A stretch of DNA of 64,000 nucleotides from Ceratothoa steindachneri (GCA_963969495.1 OZ018321.1:124696521-124760520), one strand, 5' to 3'. Shown: positions 21,182 through 33,282, counted from the stretch's first letter. Translations and numbers: made by a program. Notes: generated by a model not told the origin, from the sequence alone.

Positions 21182-22237
21182 TGAGGGAAATTCCAGGTGA
21201 AATTTCGTTTCCAGCGCGGAAGTGAAGTCCATGCGTTAAAGAAAATTCTAGAATTTGTTTAGGCTTAAATTGGTAAGCCTCCCCGCCCCATCCACAAGCA
21301 GGAGCCTCGAACGGCGTCCACCCCGTACCATCTTTTCGCGGGTTAGAATCGCCTGAGCGTAAAGGTTCGAGGCCATTCGAGAGTAGCGCTGGCCAAACAT
21401 CCCATGTTTGCCCCACCACTGCGGGGGGAGCCTTGGATATATAAGGCTAGTCTTTCAGGTGGGAGATATAGAGTTGGGGAGTCCCGCCAGGATCCAAGAA
21501 GTACTCCACCTAGTTCCAAGTCAGGTGCTTAACAACGAAGCAAAGTGACGGCTGAACTTTTCGTGTCGTTGGAATTAGCTCAACCAGTGAGGTATTTCCA
21601 TTTTGACAATCGCCACCGAGCGATTTTTCCGACGCTACTCATCAACTCCTGTAGAAGCCCTCTTCCCTCCCTCCTCGTCTTCGGTTGGCAAAAATACTCT
21701 CCCTTAGACAGGACGTTACCCCTCCTCCCTTGGAGAACCGTCATCACGTCAACTTCCCGCTCAGAAGCTCCGAGTGCCCTCACCCTCCCGTTTATTGCCT
21801 GCAGAAGATATCCGTGAAACCTTACCCTGACGTCTCACCCGGAATCTTCCGTGAGCCAACTCCTCCTGTCCCCTTCAGCAACCCACCTGATTTAATCCTC
21901 CCCATTGGAATAGTCTTCTTCTGTAACGCTTTAATTTCTAACTTCAGAGTCTGATGCATATCTCTGCAATTCCCACCCTCATTTACTAATAAAATTATGC
22001 CCATTGATTCTCTTATTTTATGTAAATAAAATTATATTTTTGTACATGCCTCTTTAAATAACGTTAGGCTGTGCCATTGCCTAAATTTTACCAGACCTCG
22101 TTTTGCACTCTATTTTCGCTGCTCCGCGCGTCGAAACTCGTGGCGTTCCGCCCCTTTGTCGGTTTGCTCTAAAGTTATTAGTCCCTTCCACATAGATATA
22201 ATATGGTATTGATATAATATAATGTCACACCATGACA
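21182..22237 (+). repeat. 5' LTR of element A
   Basis: Begins TGAGGGAAATTCCAGG and ends CACACCATGACA. TATATAAGG at about 21438-21446 is a likely TATA box upstream of the RNA start. AATAAAATT near 21992 and 22027 could supply polyadenylation signals. Confidence 0.9.
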
Positions 22238-22270
22238 AATATATTTATTAATATAGATATTGTATAATTT

Positions 22271-22288
22271 TGGTGTCAAGTATGTTTG
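22271..22288 (+). promoter_or_regulatory. Putative tRNA primer-binding site of element A
   Basis: TGGTGTCAAGTATGTTTG starts 33 bases after the LTR end. TGG pairs with a tRNA CCA tail. Elements B and C carry TGGTGTCAGG and AGTATCAGGTGTG at the matching place, also after an AT-rich spacer. Confidence 0.55.
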
Positions 22289-22705
22289 GAGGTTTTACGA
22301 ACCCGTGTCATTTTAATTTCGACATTAGAAGTTCCCTCGTTATTCAGGTCTATCCCATGATATTTTAATTTTTGTATTGTACCTGCAGAAGGCAAGTTAA
22401 AGTTAATTGAAGAACAGTGGAAAGTTAATCTATTTAGATTTTGTGTTAGATCCCAGGTAATTTATATATTTTTATTGCGTTTGGATTTTGGAGACACTCC
22501 TGGTTATTAATCCAAAATAGTTGAGTTCTTTAAGGGCCTAATTCCGGTAGGACTATTTTATTTTTTTTTCGTTTAGAAACAGCAAAGGTAGGTAGCTCTA
22601 TCATATTTTTTGTGAACAAGGCCTTCACGAATATTCAAGTATATTCAAGTGGGTAGTGTCCTAGCTCGTTCGCGTGTCAGTGTTCCCTCAGTTAACTGCG
22701 TAACA

Positions 22706-23794
22706 ATGTCATCCTTCGAAAAATTCAAGAATCAGGGTGAAATGTTAGGAGTTTCCTGCAAAGAACTGCTAAATTACGTACAAGAAGAAGAGAGCAACCA
22801 ACGGGCAGAGCGAAGGAAAGACGAACTAAAAAAAACCGAGATGGAGAACAAACTGAAGATGAAGATGGAGATGGAGAAGAACAAAATGGAGATGGAGGAA
22901 AACAAACTGAAGATGGAGATGGAGAAGAACAAAATGGAGATGGAAGAACGTAAACAGATTATGCAGCATGAGCTGGAACTGAGCCGAAATCCAATGGATT
23001 CTTAGTCCATCGGTTCCCAGGCTGAAATTCCCCAAACTCCTTTAGTCAAACTTCCCGCTTTTAATGATGTCAAGGACTTTGGGTCATTTTGTACCCATTT
23101 TAAGAGAATCTTTCAGATCTTTAGATGGGATCTCGAAAATGATGGCGTCGCTCACTTACTCCCCCTTCTAAACACCCAGTTTAGGGATATCTTCGTAGCC
23201 ATTCCCCCGGAAGCAACTTTGGACTATTTCACGTTAAAGTCCGAAATGTTATCCGCTGTTCAAGTGAATTGCGAATTCTACCGCTCCCTATTTAGCCAGG
23301 AAATTATCCGCCCTGGTCAAACATTTCGACAACACGGGTACATCCTCCAAATACACCTTCAGTTTTGGCTGGATGCGTGCAAGATTCCCTTTGTCTAAGA
23401 GTTCCTTTTGGACTTCTTCCTTAGGGATCAGCTTTTAGCTGCCGTAGCTCCCGAAATTCGTGCCTTCATTAAGAAGAAACGTTGTGCCACTTTCGAGAAG
23501 CGCTTGGAAGAGGACGATGTCTACGCGGAAAGTCACAATTTATACTCTGAGGATGTTAAAAAGGCTCCCCAATCACCCCCTAAAACTAAGTTTTATGGTC
23601 TTAAGAGCCCTCCTAAATTGGTTCTAAGATTTACCAAAGTTCCTAGTTCCTCGAAGCCAAGAAACTTTTATCCATCTGAATACCGAGACGTTAAACCCTT
23701 AGTATCTTCTCACCTGGTTGTGCCATATCAAAATAACCAGATCATCTGCTACACCTGCGGAGTTCCCGGCCATTATCGCACGAACTGTCCTTGA
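22706..23794 (+). pseudogene. Gag of element A
   Basis: Gag packages element RNA. The ATG at 22706 opens MSSFEKFKNQGEMLG, then GKEL-like CKELLNYVQ and a highly charged coiled coil of KMEMEKNKMEME-type repeats. The frame meets a stop at 23003-23005, continues with the Gag core (LPAFNDVKDFGSF, FRDIFVAIPPEA, RPGQTFRQHGYIL), meets a TAA at 23396-23398, and continues to the zinc knuckle CYTCGVPGHYRTNCP. A TGA follows directly at 23792-23794. The knuckle is a normal CX2CX4HX4C. The first two stops look like decay, because element C reads through the matching positions. The last one has a counterpart in element C. Confidence 0.9.
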
Positions 23795-24290
23795 AACTCC
23801 CGATTCGCAAACTCTCAGTTTCACCAAGTGCACCAAATTTGCGCCGCACCTGCTCCTCCTCCATTGCCTCAGGAGACCCAGATCCTCCCTTGCCCGAGAA
23901 AGTTCCAGACCATCAGGTAAACTTCCTCTTTACTGAAAAGAACCCTGGCGGATGGAAAATCGAGAACGGAAACGTGAACAGTTGCCGAGTATCCACCCTC
24001 GTCCGTGACACAGGGTGCATCTGCATCGTAGTGTCTGAGAACCTACTTTGTTCCTGTTGGCCCCGACCACAAAAAGTTTGCAGTCATCTACGATGACCTT
24101 GCCCGGGCCAGTCGTTTCCCAGTAATTGGTGGTCACATCGAGTGTAACTATTTGTCCGGTTGGGCCGAAGTGGGAGCGGTCCCAATCCAGTTCTGCTCCG
24201 TTTTGATTGGTCAGAGCCCCGTAATACACGACCATCCCGTGGCCCAGCCCGTGATTCCTCGTACACAGGCAGCCCTGGATTTCCCATTCA
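23795..24290 (+). pseudogene. Protease region of element A
   Basis: After the TGA the frame begins NSR and is Pro-rich. A one-base shift then leads to HQVNFLFTEKNPGGWK, the aspartic protease motif LVRDTGCICIVVS, and the flap/C-terminal part GGHIECNYLSGWAE with PIQFCSVLIGQ, with further shifts. The enzyme would cut Gag and Pol polyproteins. The active-site triplet context is DTGC, where most retroviral-type proteases have D(S/T)GA. Element C has the same DTGC, so it is a family trait and not a mutation of this copy. Confidence 0.85.
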
Positions 24291-24299
24291 CCCGTTCCC

Positions 24300-24575
24300 C
24301 TAGAAACCCCTATCGACCCGGAGTTCCGAGCCCTCCAGAGCGACAAGTTTGCCCACGCCTAGAAGGAGTGCGCAACTCTCCTCCCCCTTTGGGATAAAAC
24401 TAAAACCCTCGAGGGTGAGTTCACCCGATGTAATAAACGAGTGTCGTATCTCGTGAAGAAGGACTTATTGTACCGTGCCTGATCGGAAGTCACAGACAAA
24501 GAAACACATTGCTTGTGTGTTGCCCGTGAATAAGTTCCGTAAGTATTGAAGCTCTCCCATGACAGTTTATTTGCA
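24300..24575 (+). pseudogene. Start of integrase domain of element A, truncated
   Basis: Following the protease, the frame shows TPIDPEFRALQSDKFAHA, a stop, KECATLLPLWDK, then RVSYLVKKDLLYRA and, across more stops, KLSHD. This matches the leader that precedes the integrase zinc-binding domain in Ty3/gypsy elements (F-x-A-L-Q-x-x-D, then LLYR, then HDS). No RT sequence lies between protease and this leader. The domain is cut off before the zinc-binding residues, and only non-coding DNA follows up to the 3' LTR. The end position is approximate. Confidence 0.72.
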
Positions 24576-24973
24576 GACCATTTTATATTATAATCTCTTA
24601 TGTATATATTATCTCATTAATGTTCTTAATTATTATTTTTTTGGTCCACTAAGTTGTTAAGTCATTAGTCCCATATTCATTCCTCCATTTAATTGCATCC
24701 TTTTTTTTGGTTCCGCTTAAATGTCACCAATGTTCTCCTGTGATTTTTTTAGTGTAAAATTGTGCTAGTTAAATTGTCTCTAGAATTTTCCCGTTTAAGC
24801 CTTTTGTCCGTAAATTTCCTGCTCAGCTCAGATTCACGTTTTTTTTGTGTGTGTACACCTGTCGTAGCAGGTTAGAATTTCCCTAGACCCTTAATAGTTC
24901 TCGTTCGACGGGTGGGATGATCCTTTTCTACGCAACTGCTCTGCAAAGCCTCATCTTTCGGATGGGAGATATG
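24576..24973 (+). other. 3' untranslated part of element A with purine tract
   Basis: AT-rich DNA with no frame. A purine-rich GGATGGGAGATA lies just before the 3' LTR and is the likely polypurine tract priming second-strand synthesis. Confidence 0.6.
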
Positions 24974-26018
24974 TGGGGGAATTCCACGTGAAATTTCTTT
25001 TCCAGCACGGAAGTGGCGTCAATGCGCTAGAGATGGTTCTAAAAGTTGTTTGGCCTTAAATTGGCAAGCCTCTTTCCACCAGCACAAGTGGTAGCCTCGA
25101 ACTGCATCCACTCCGGACCACCTTTTCGCGGGTTAGAATCGCCTGGCGTGAACGTTCGAGGCCATTCAAGAGTAGCGTTGGCCAAACACCGCATGTTTCT
25201 CCCACCTTTGCGGGGGAAGCCTCGGATGTAAAGGACTCGTCTTTCAGGTGGGAGATACAGATTGAGGAGTCTCGCCAGGATCCAAGAAGCATTCTCCCTA
25301 GTTCCAAGTCAGGCGCTTAACAACGAAGCAATGTGACGGCTGAACTTTTCGTGTCGTTGGAATTAGCCCAGCCAGCGAGGTATTTCCTTTTTGACGATCG
25401 CCACCAAGCGAATTTTTCGACTCACTCATTAACTCCTGTAGAAGCCCTCCTCGCTCCCTCCTCAACTTCGGGTGGCCGAAAACTCTCCCCTGGACCGGCC
25501 GTTACTGCCTCCCCTTGGAGAACCGTCATCACGTCAACATACCGCTCAGAAGCGCTGAGTGCCCTCGCCCTAACGTTTATTGCCTGCAGAAGACATTCGT
25601 GAAACCTTACCCTGACGTCTCATCCGGAATCCTCCGTCAGCCAACTCCTCCCCCATTTTAGCGTCTCATCTGAGTTAATCCTCCCCATTGGAATAGTATC
25701 CTTCTGTAACGCATTAATTTCTAACTTCAGAGTCTGATGCATATCTCTGCAATTCCCACCCTCATTTACTAATATAAATTTGCCCATTGATTCTCTTATT
25801 CTATGTAAATAAAATTACATTTTTGTACATGCCTCTTTAAATAACCTTGAGCTGTGCCATTGCCTAAATTTTACCTGACCTCGTTTTGCACTCTATTCTC
25901 GCTGCTCCGCGCGTCGAAATTCGTGGCGTTCCGCCCCTTTGTTGGTTCGTCTTTAAGTTATTAGTCCCTTCCATAGATATAATATGGTATTGACATAATA
26001 TAATGTCACACCATGACA
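24974..26018 (+). repeat. 3' LTR of element A
   Basis: Begins TGGGGGAATTCCACGTG and ends CACACCATGACA. Homologous to 21182-22237 with many substitutions and small indels, followed by the GTGGT target duplication. Confidence 0.9.
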
Positions 26019-26023
26019 GTGGT

Positions 26024-28190
26024 ATTTGACTTGATTGCATGAGAAGATAATAGAATATGCCCTAAACATTCAGGTTATTTCTAATATAAGGAAAAAGATT
26101 GAGGATAAGGCAAACAGTTAAATTAAAGTCAGATTAATAGAAAAACAACCCAATATGTAAAAATTCTAGGAATAACTAAGTTTCAATAATTAACCTCTTT
26201 TCCATATACCTGATAGTGTAGTGGATTCAAGAACGTGTGACAATCCGTTCTTAGGATCACAAACCATTTGTTAAATATGTACAAATTCGAACATCTGTTT
26301 AGGGCTGTCTACAAAATCAGATTAATTTCAGAATGCAATATTTATACATTTTAATATTCGGTAATTTAATTCAATCTTATCTGGAAATGAACGCATTTAA
26401 TACTCTTAAAATAGTCACATTTGAAATCAAGGAAAAAATGACTGCTTCATCCTAACCAGGCTACTCACACTTGTTGTCTCACTTGGGTCTTTATCATGTT
26501 TTATATAAGTTTTGCATACAAGTGATTTTGTTGATTCTCTATGCTTTGTGTATTTCGTGCCTTACTAATTTGGTTCTAATATGTCTCTTTAGCACTAACT
26601 CGATCGGTGATTTTCTCTCATAAGTAATTGCTCTGCCTATCTAGGGTTACTAACTAAGAATCTAAGATGTAATTTTATTAATTCCCTTCCCTTAGTAAAA
26701 ATAAATGGGTCAATTTTACATATCTTCCCTCAGAATTATTTCTAAAAGCTCACAAGCCTTATTTGAAAACTACGTAGAACGCAATTACCCTTAGGTTTTC
26801 TCTGTCATTCATCATTGATCTTTTTTTCGATAACACTAACCTTTCTAGAACGAATTATTGATAGTTTTTTGCTTGTCCAAATTTCAGGATGCTAAACTAA
26901 TTAATTAATACCAGATTGAAGGAATAGTTTTATACCATCGGTTCTTTGTCCTTTTAAAACCTATTGATAGAAACTCGCACCGCCTACTTTAAATGTCGAG
27001 TGTAATCTGTAATAGTTATTTCTTGTTCTTGGCTGGCTGCTCCTCCTCTAAAACAATGATGTTCCTTTGTCTCACCTGTGGCTGCCTTTTTATTGTTCAA
27101 ACTCAGTTTGCTATTCTTGTCTTAGCGCCGCTGATTCAATTAAGTAAGACCAGATGTCTACTTGCGTTTATACTTGCCAGCCTAGTCGGACGTGTTTGGA
27201 AAATTAGATCAAGGATTCAGGGAAGAAAGAAAGGAGGTCCAGATCTACAGCTACCCCAGGGGAATTTATAGAGCCCGAGTGTGTATTTACCTCGTGTTTT
27301 CTAAAGAATTCATTTCCGGTGTTTTTAGATCTATGTGCCGGTGTTTTCTAATTTGAAAATTTGTATTATTATTCCTCCTTTTCGTTGATTGACTATTTTT
27401 TTCCTTTGTATTCTCCTTTATTATATCGCTCGTCGATTTACAAGTATCTTTTATTTTCTCACTAATTGACAATTTCCTTCCTCAAAAACGAATGTACCTT
27501 TGAACCATTATAATTCAAAAGAGATAATGGTAGGCTATAATGAAAAAAGAAGAGGAGTTGCTACTACGAATTATCAATGAATGTAATTGGGTATGTATGT
27601 GTAGGGGACAAAGAGGGGTGTGGGTAAACAGATAAACGGAAAGAGAAAGTAGTTTGAGAAGAGATTTATAAAGAGATGTTAGGCGCCTGGTGATCATGCC
27701 TATTGCTTTCATTATTTTTTTTGTTGCGAGAATCCTTTGTTGGCTTTGGTTATAGTTTTTGTCTTAATAATCTTAATGTTCATGGATGGGTAGTATGCTT
27801 TTGTTGTTGTTATTGTTTCAAATTACTTTATTTTTTGCTTAGTTTTTCTTTGTTTTTATTTTTTGTCGTGTGTGTCGTTTATTGTTTTTTGTTTCTTCTT
27901 TTTTGATATCACGTTCAGCTTAAGTGAGTCTTGATCGGTGAATTTGTAGTCAAAATTGGGGATTTTTCATGATTCGAAGTATTCTACTCTTAGTTGTTTT
28001 ATTGTCGTAATCTTTGGCAAATTAATATTCTTTTCATGCATAGCACGGCACTCGTCCCCGCCAGCCACTAGGCTAGTAGAGCTTGGAAATGTGGCGTGAG
28101 ATTTAGCTCTTTTGTTCTGGTTAATCATTTGAATGATTTCATCATTCAATTCTCGATTAACTAGTTCCTGCATATTCATTGTCCGTTCAT
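26024..28190. other. Unassigned AT-rich stretch
   Basis: About 2.2 kb. Frames such as 26993-27271 (92 codons, hydrophobic), 27703-27906 and 27967-28179 show no recognisable family and could be chance. The last lies just downstream of the LINE reverse transcriptase and could be LINE 3' sequence. Confidence 0.3.
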
Positions 28191-28194
28191 CAAT

Positions 28195-29115
28195 AAAATA
28201 TTAAAGGGAATTAACTACGCCTCCCTGTGCAGCTCTTCTTTCTCGCCTGCGTGTACCTGTAATTAGGTACAAGCATTTATTCTGCACTACCTATAGTTTC
28301 TTTTTTTGTGTCCTTGACGCACAAATGGGGGTGAAAACGCGGTAGAGCAGCGTAGCTCTTACAATTGCATTGTAGATCTTCTTCTTGTTGCTTTTGCGGA
28401 GATTTTTAAACATTTATGGAGTTCTGACTGCGGCCTAGGCCTTATCAATTCGATCATCGACGTACTTCCTGTACCCGGATGAAGTACTCGTCATTCGGAG
28501 TACATTGCACTGCGTGATGTAGAGATAGCGCCTGTCCTCCAGAATGATATCAGAAATAGTTCCCTCTGAATGAGAACTACCATAATTTTTTCCTGGTTGG
28601 TTCGTATCTTTCATTTGGCATAGTAGATGTTTATCTTTTGTTTTATGCCGTTGTCATACAAACGTGCATAGGCGCCCTCCTCCAGGACAATGGATCATAG
28701 GCTGAAATCATCGGCGTATTGAATGTTGAGGCAAGTGGGGTTCACAGGGGCCGGGACATCTCCGGTGAAAATCAAGTAGAGAGTGGGTGACAGACACGCT
28801 CCCTGAGGGAGGCCCGCATTGAGCGGAAACTTCGGTCCGTTCGTGCACCCAAAACTGAAATTCGCCGCTTTTTCCATGACGTAGTGACAGAGAATTCACT
28901 CTAAGTTATCAGTTAAACCAAGCAGTAGCATCTTGTACTGCATTTTCATTTGCCACACTTTATCAAACGTCTTTTATACATCTCGACCAAGAATGTCCAC
29001 CTAACTTCTTTTCTGTTTGGCGGCTTGAGCAAGCTTTTCCTTCATGAAATTTCTCGCCATCTTCGTACTTCGATTTTTTCTAAACCCAAACTGTTCGAGG
29101 TGGTAAAGGGAGTTC
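28195..29115 (-). pseudogene. LINE reverse transcriptase fragment
   Basis: Minus-strand reading from about 29115: QFGFRKNRSTKMARNFM, then TFDKVWQMKMQYKMLLLGL, MEKAANFSFGCTNG, GLPQGACLSPTLYLIFTGDV and LNIQYADDFSL, followed by a weaker thumb-like part to about 28200. The order FGFR, FDKVW, PQG..LSP and YADD is that of the RT palm of non-LTR retrotransposons; the style is Jockey-like. It has frameshifts and stops and lacks endonuclease, so it is a dead fragment. YADD, the catalytic pair, is intact. Confidence 0.85.
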
Positions 29116-29249
29116 TACTCCAGGTGAGACACCACTCTTCGGTTTCTACCACACACACTGTTAACTTTCATTGCCCCGTCTTAGAGCTTACATCTCCCAG
29201 GTTCAGCATTCTAAGGACGAAACTCTCATAATATATATTTTAAAGTCAT

Positions 29250-29767
29250 GGAATGGTTCTATACCAATACATGATCTACCACCCTTTATTCATTCCAATA
29301 CATAATCTACCAACTTTTTTAAGTACACTTTTATTGTAAGGTGGTTACATTAGCCATAAATGCAAGTTAAAACTTAAGAAAATTACATTATTAACATAAT
29401 TTATAATACTCGTATTTACCGGAAAACAACCTTATCTTTATTCATAAATAAGAATACCTAATCTAACCTAACCCAACCTAGTTTAAATTAGGTTAGGTAC
29501 GTTTAGCTTAAGATAGGTATTCTTATTTCATGAATGATATTAAAGTTGTTTTCGAAAAATATGAAAAATTATGTTTTCTTGGGGAATTTGTTTTATTTTT
29601 CACATGCATGTTTTGCTAATAAACAAGCAACTCATTATTATTTCAATGTAACTCCCTTATAATAAAAGTTTAGTTCACAAAAGTTGGTACATCAAATAAA
29701 TCACAGTTAAAATAATGTAGTCGATAAAAAAATGTTGGTAGATCGCGTATCAGAAGAACTTCATCCA
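29250..29767. mobile_element. Long palindromic (foldback/MITE-like) element, about 520 bp
   Basis: The two halves are imperfect inverted copies around an axis near 29490 (CCTAGTTTAAATTAGG). Paired landmarks: GATCTACCA near both outer ends; CCAACTTTT and ACTTTTATTGTAAGG against CCTTATAATAAAAGT; GAAAACAAC against GTTGTTTTC; TAAGAATACCTA against TAGGTATTCTTA. Near the axis are CCTAACC-type motifs. No coding frame. The RNA or single strand would form a long hairpin. Exact ends and target duplication not determined. Confidence 0.7.
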
Positions 29768-30473
29768 GTAATTAAAATCCTCTTTTGATAAGAACTACAC
29801 CCTCTTCCAAGTATCATTGCACTTTAATTTCATTCCTATCATAAATTGGTGATTCGAAATGAACTTAATCTAAATTAATTTGAGAATACATGAATCAAAA
29901 ATGATACCACTAAATCATTAAACTGAAGTTTGAGAAATGGTATTTATTAATCGACAGATATAATTATCCAAAAACATAAAACTATTTATATGTTACTAAT
30001 ACAGTGTGTGCAATACAGTTAAATAAAGGAAAATGAACTGATGCTGTGTTCAGTCCAGCGATCATGAAATACAGCATGCACTCTAAAAACCCTAATAAGA
30101 AAGGCCGATGTAATAAAGAGGCAATCATTGGTTTAAGGCGATTGAACAAGCATCTCTCTGCGTTAAAAATAAAAGTCTACAGGAGTATATCGCAATAAAT
30201 TAATCAAATAATGCTTATCAATGCTTTAACACGAATTACTCTTTTTTCTCATCTAAATTGGTTTGTGCTTAGAGAATTTCACAAATTTTCTCTAAAACTG
30301 AGAATTTATCATGTTTTTTTCAATTTTGCACCTCCAAAAAAGAGATATTGCACGCCAATTAAACGTACCACTCTCTCTTGGTGTGATTCAATTTTCATCA
30401 CTATGCATTGATATGATAAAGTTTATTGATGGATATTGATTAAATAAAAGAATTATGTGTTAAATTATCTCAT

Positions 30474-30476
<3 letters not shown>
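29768..30476. other. AT-rich stretch with no recognised feature
   Basis: Read on both strands; only short chance frames. Confidence 0.35.

Positions 30477-30528
<52 letters not shown>
30477..30528. repeat. (AT)n microsatellite, 52 bp
   Basis: Uninterrupted AT run. Confidence 0.98.
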
Positions 30529-30531
<3 letters not shown>

Positions 30532-30715
30532 ATAGAGAGAGTATTTTTAAAAATGTATGGATAATGAAATTATTACAAGAATCTGCCACATAAATATAAA
30601 TTAGCAGTCTATAATAAGATTCATACGAGTTAAAACAAAATTCAAGGAAAGCTTACTCCTTGACACATATTTTGAAGCATAAATTTATGAAAGTGATAAA
30701 TTATGACTGTATATT

Positions 30716-31815
30716 TGTCGTGGTGTACAGCTGAGTATGTATGTAGGTTTGTTTCGTACATGAATAACTCCGTTCCATTTTAGTCTAAGAGTGCTATATT
30801 TTTATTTACTTTTGCTTTTTTTTATTCATTTTCCAGGGAGGATTCGTAATATTATATATTTATTCCTATATGCAGCATTTATTGCATTTAATTAAACAAC
30901 TAGCGCAAAAATATACTTTTATTAAATAAAAAACTGAAATGTGAAAACTTTAAAATATACTAAGGCGATAATAAGAGAATCTAAATAAAATCAATAGCAC
31001 CAATGTGTACTACGCGATGGTTGACACAAAAAATCACTTTAGTACCGAATGGTAACTAAGAACATAAATAAGGTGGATTCCTTTGACCTTTAACTAAGAG
31101 GGAGTCTGGCGTGGGATGACTTTGAACGAGAACCTCGTTGATACGATGTTTCGAGGCGTGAGCTAAATATAGCTCACAGCTGTCCGTATCACTGCGCGAA
31201 GGATAGGTTGGTAGAGGTTATTCGGGAATAACAGCTGAAGCCGAAGTAAGTGTGGGTGCGTGAGGCGATGCTTCTTGAATTGTGAATGTACGATTATTAC
31301 AATCCTTGGGTCATACTTGCGGGCTTCAGGTGATGAGACTTGACCAAAAGGTATGAGAGTGATTCTCTATACCGATGGTCTACTCTTCGATGTGACGAAA
31401 AGTAACAGCCTCGGGAAGAAACCCCCTCCCCTCGGTTCCACTTCTTCTTGATTACCGGTTTTAGTTATAGAGTGCACTTCCAGATCGAACTATATATCCC
31501 CTGGGGAAGAGAAGGGGAGATGAAGGCCCTCCCTTTAAGCTTCTCTCCCAGGGCATCACATTTCAACGTTGTAATCCTTCGAACTTCTGGTTTACTTTAG
31601 AGAAAGTGAAATTTCGTTATTTGGCGAAAATAGACCTAAACAAAAGAAGAGAGCAGTGAACCTATTGATAGATTTTTATTCTAAAAGCTATCCACCCTCC
31701 TTTGTTTATATTACCGGACTACGAAATCTGCTGATGGTAATCATTTTTTTGCGAGCGATCTCGAGGATTGTTGGAACAGCGGGCTGTTTGTCCTCGCGAT
31801 ATTGATTTCCCTACA
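30716..31815 (-). repeat. 3' LTR of element B
   Basis: On the plus strand runs from TGTCGTGGTGTACAGC to TTGATTTCCCTACA. Matches 33552-34347 through CATACATGA or TACATGAATAACTCC, TACTACGCGATGGTTGACAC, GGCGTGGGATGAC and ATTATTACAATCCTTGG. A purine tract (minus GGAAGGGAGAAAA) abuts it at 31816-31828, as expected for a polypurine tract. Confidence 0.85.
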
Positions 31816-32242
31816 TTTTCTCCCTTCCAAAGAAGGTAATGTGTGTGTGTGTGGGGGGGGGGGAGACTTCAACTGCCAACAAAAATTTAACCACAAAAAA
31901 AACACATATCTTGGAATGCAATTCCAACTCAGACTGTTACCATGAAAATACTGTGGTCAACCATCCTACTAAGCTAAGTCTTATTAACATTGTACGCAGA
32001 CGTGCGCACGTACATAGGCAGGTGAACGGTGGACTTTAACCTTGCCTAGTAAGGCCAAGCAGTCCGAATCACACACTTTAATTCCCCCCCCCCTCAAAAA
32101 AAAAAACATCGATTACAACAAAGAACAAGAAAAGGAAACCGACTATTGCTCCGTATCTAGGCAGTTAATTCTGTGCATAAATAAACCTTAACACATTAAT
32201 ATTTACACAAAATAATTGGTCTTAAGACGAAAGGTAGTTTAA

Positions 32243-32640
32243 TTAGCCCTCTGTTGGGTTTCGGCTGAAGTTATCGGCACTATACTTATTGGAGTCTGTT
32301 ATATAGTTTATGTTGAATTAATACTTGATGAACAATAGACTCCATCCCATGAGTGTGCCGTTCTGGTTTTTGCTGTTATGCAAATATGCCAGAGGCCGGT
32401 GCTTGAATTCCAAGTTAAACTCACTACCTTTTACATTGAAATTAAATTTCTTTATCCCGCAAATTACGGTTAGCGCTGCCTGTTTTATAGTTGCATAAGC
32501 TATGGTAAAAGATGTATCATCGTCCTTATTTTGTACCAGGAAACAACCGATTCCTCCACCACAGGCATCGGTTTGATTCCAAACTTATTTTATGGATTGG
32601 TTAGTCGAAGGGTGGGGCTGAACTTAATTTTTCCTTTACT
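32243..32640 (-). pseudogene. RNase H of element B
   Basis: Minus-strand reading gives KLSSAP, then in a shifted frame TDACGGGIGCFLVQNKDDD, AALTVICGIKKFNFNVKG, FKHRPLAYLHNSKNQNGTL, WSLLFIKY and SADNFSRNPTEG with the stop at 32243. These are the RT-connection and RNase H landmarks (TDAS, TDHRPL, ADxLSR) of Ty3/gypsy elements. The pol frame closes directly after RNase H, with no integrase behind it. Several stops show it is dead. Confidence 0.82.
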
Positions 32641-32979
32641 CGACGGCACAATTGTGAATCTATGAGCGGGCCAAGGTGGATGTTCAAATCTAACTCAGTG
32701 GACGGGTCGTCCTGGGGTAAGTCTACTGAGGGTAGGGGATACTCATTATCCAACTCTACGTACACCGTAGTTACCACCTAGAGAGGATCACATGAGTATA
32801 ACGCTTCCATGGTTCCTTCTTCATCCATCGTCACAATATTTTGCTGGAGTTTCGTCGTAGATACTTGCGTAGCTCTAGGCCAGGATACGACGGCCTTGAA
32901 TTCCACCTGATCCTTTCTCAATGACCTTTCATGTGCGAGTATTCGTTTTCTCTCTTTTCTTTCCGATTGCGCATCTTCT
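32641..32979 (-). pseudogene. Pol linker of element B, fused to Gag by deletion
   Basis: Frame pieces VELDNEYPLPSVDLPQ and TELDLNIHLGPLIDSQ resemble the acidic linker that ends in a helix before RT in element C (DIDAQLTPHQKSQLQ). The RT finger and palm region that should follow is missing. On the other side it runs into charged Gag coiled coil (SERKERKRILAHERSLRKDQ). Confidence 0.6.
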
Positions 32980-33282
32980 CTTTCAACCTGTATTCTTCTT
33001 GCTTCTGTTTCTAGTTTTATCTGATTTTTCTTTCTTCTGCTTCTCATTCCATATGTATTCTTCTTTCTTCTGCTTCTCATTCCATATGTATTCTTCTTTC
33101 TTCTGCTTTTTTTTCCTTTGTGTTCTTTTTGCCGTTTCTCTTTCCATCCGATTTCTTCTTTCTTCTCTTTCTATCCTCTGGCCTTCCAGGACGTATGCTA
33201 CTAGATCTTTCCCTGATATTCCAAGAATTTGGCATTGACGGTGGAATCTTTCAAAAGACAGCAATTTATCTATCTCCGTCAA
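32980..33282 (-). pseudogene. Gag N-terminus of element B
   Basis: The ATG at 33280-33282 opens 99 residues: LSFERFHRQCQILGISGKDL, then a charged coiled coil RIEREERRNRMERE. It includes a 12-residue tandem unit KKEEYIWNEKQK repeated from a 36-bp DNA repeat (33030-33103). Same layout as Gag of elements A and C (FE-x-F, a LG-x-S-GK-x-L motif, then a charged helix). The Gag core and zinc knuckle are deleted. Confidence 0.82.

Larger units (their letters stand above)
21182..26018 (+). mobile_element. Ty3/gypsy LTR retrotransposon A, internally deleted
   Basis: Bounded by two direct LTRs (21182-22237 and 24974-26018) and flanked by a perfect 5-bp target duplication, GTGGT (21177-21181 and 26019-26023). 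Total 4837 bp. The interior of about 2.7 kb carries broken gag, the protease region and the beginning of the integrase domain, then jumps to the 3' LTR, so RT and RNase H are missing. Many LTR differences suggest an older insertion than element C. It cannot move by itself. Confidence 0.93.

Noticed and set aside
27703..27906. A 67-codon hydrophobic frame resembling a membrane peptide
   Set aside because: The DNA is T-rich, which makes Phe/Leu-rich frames by chance; no start context or homology was seen.
29455..29510. CCTAACCTAACCC-like motif as telomeric repeat
   Set aside because: Only two or three irregular units, and they lie at the axis of the palindrome; a telomeric array would be longer and regular.
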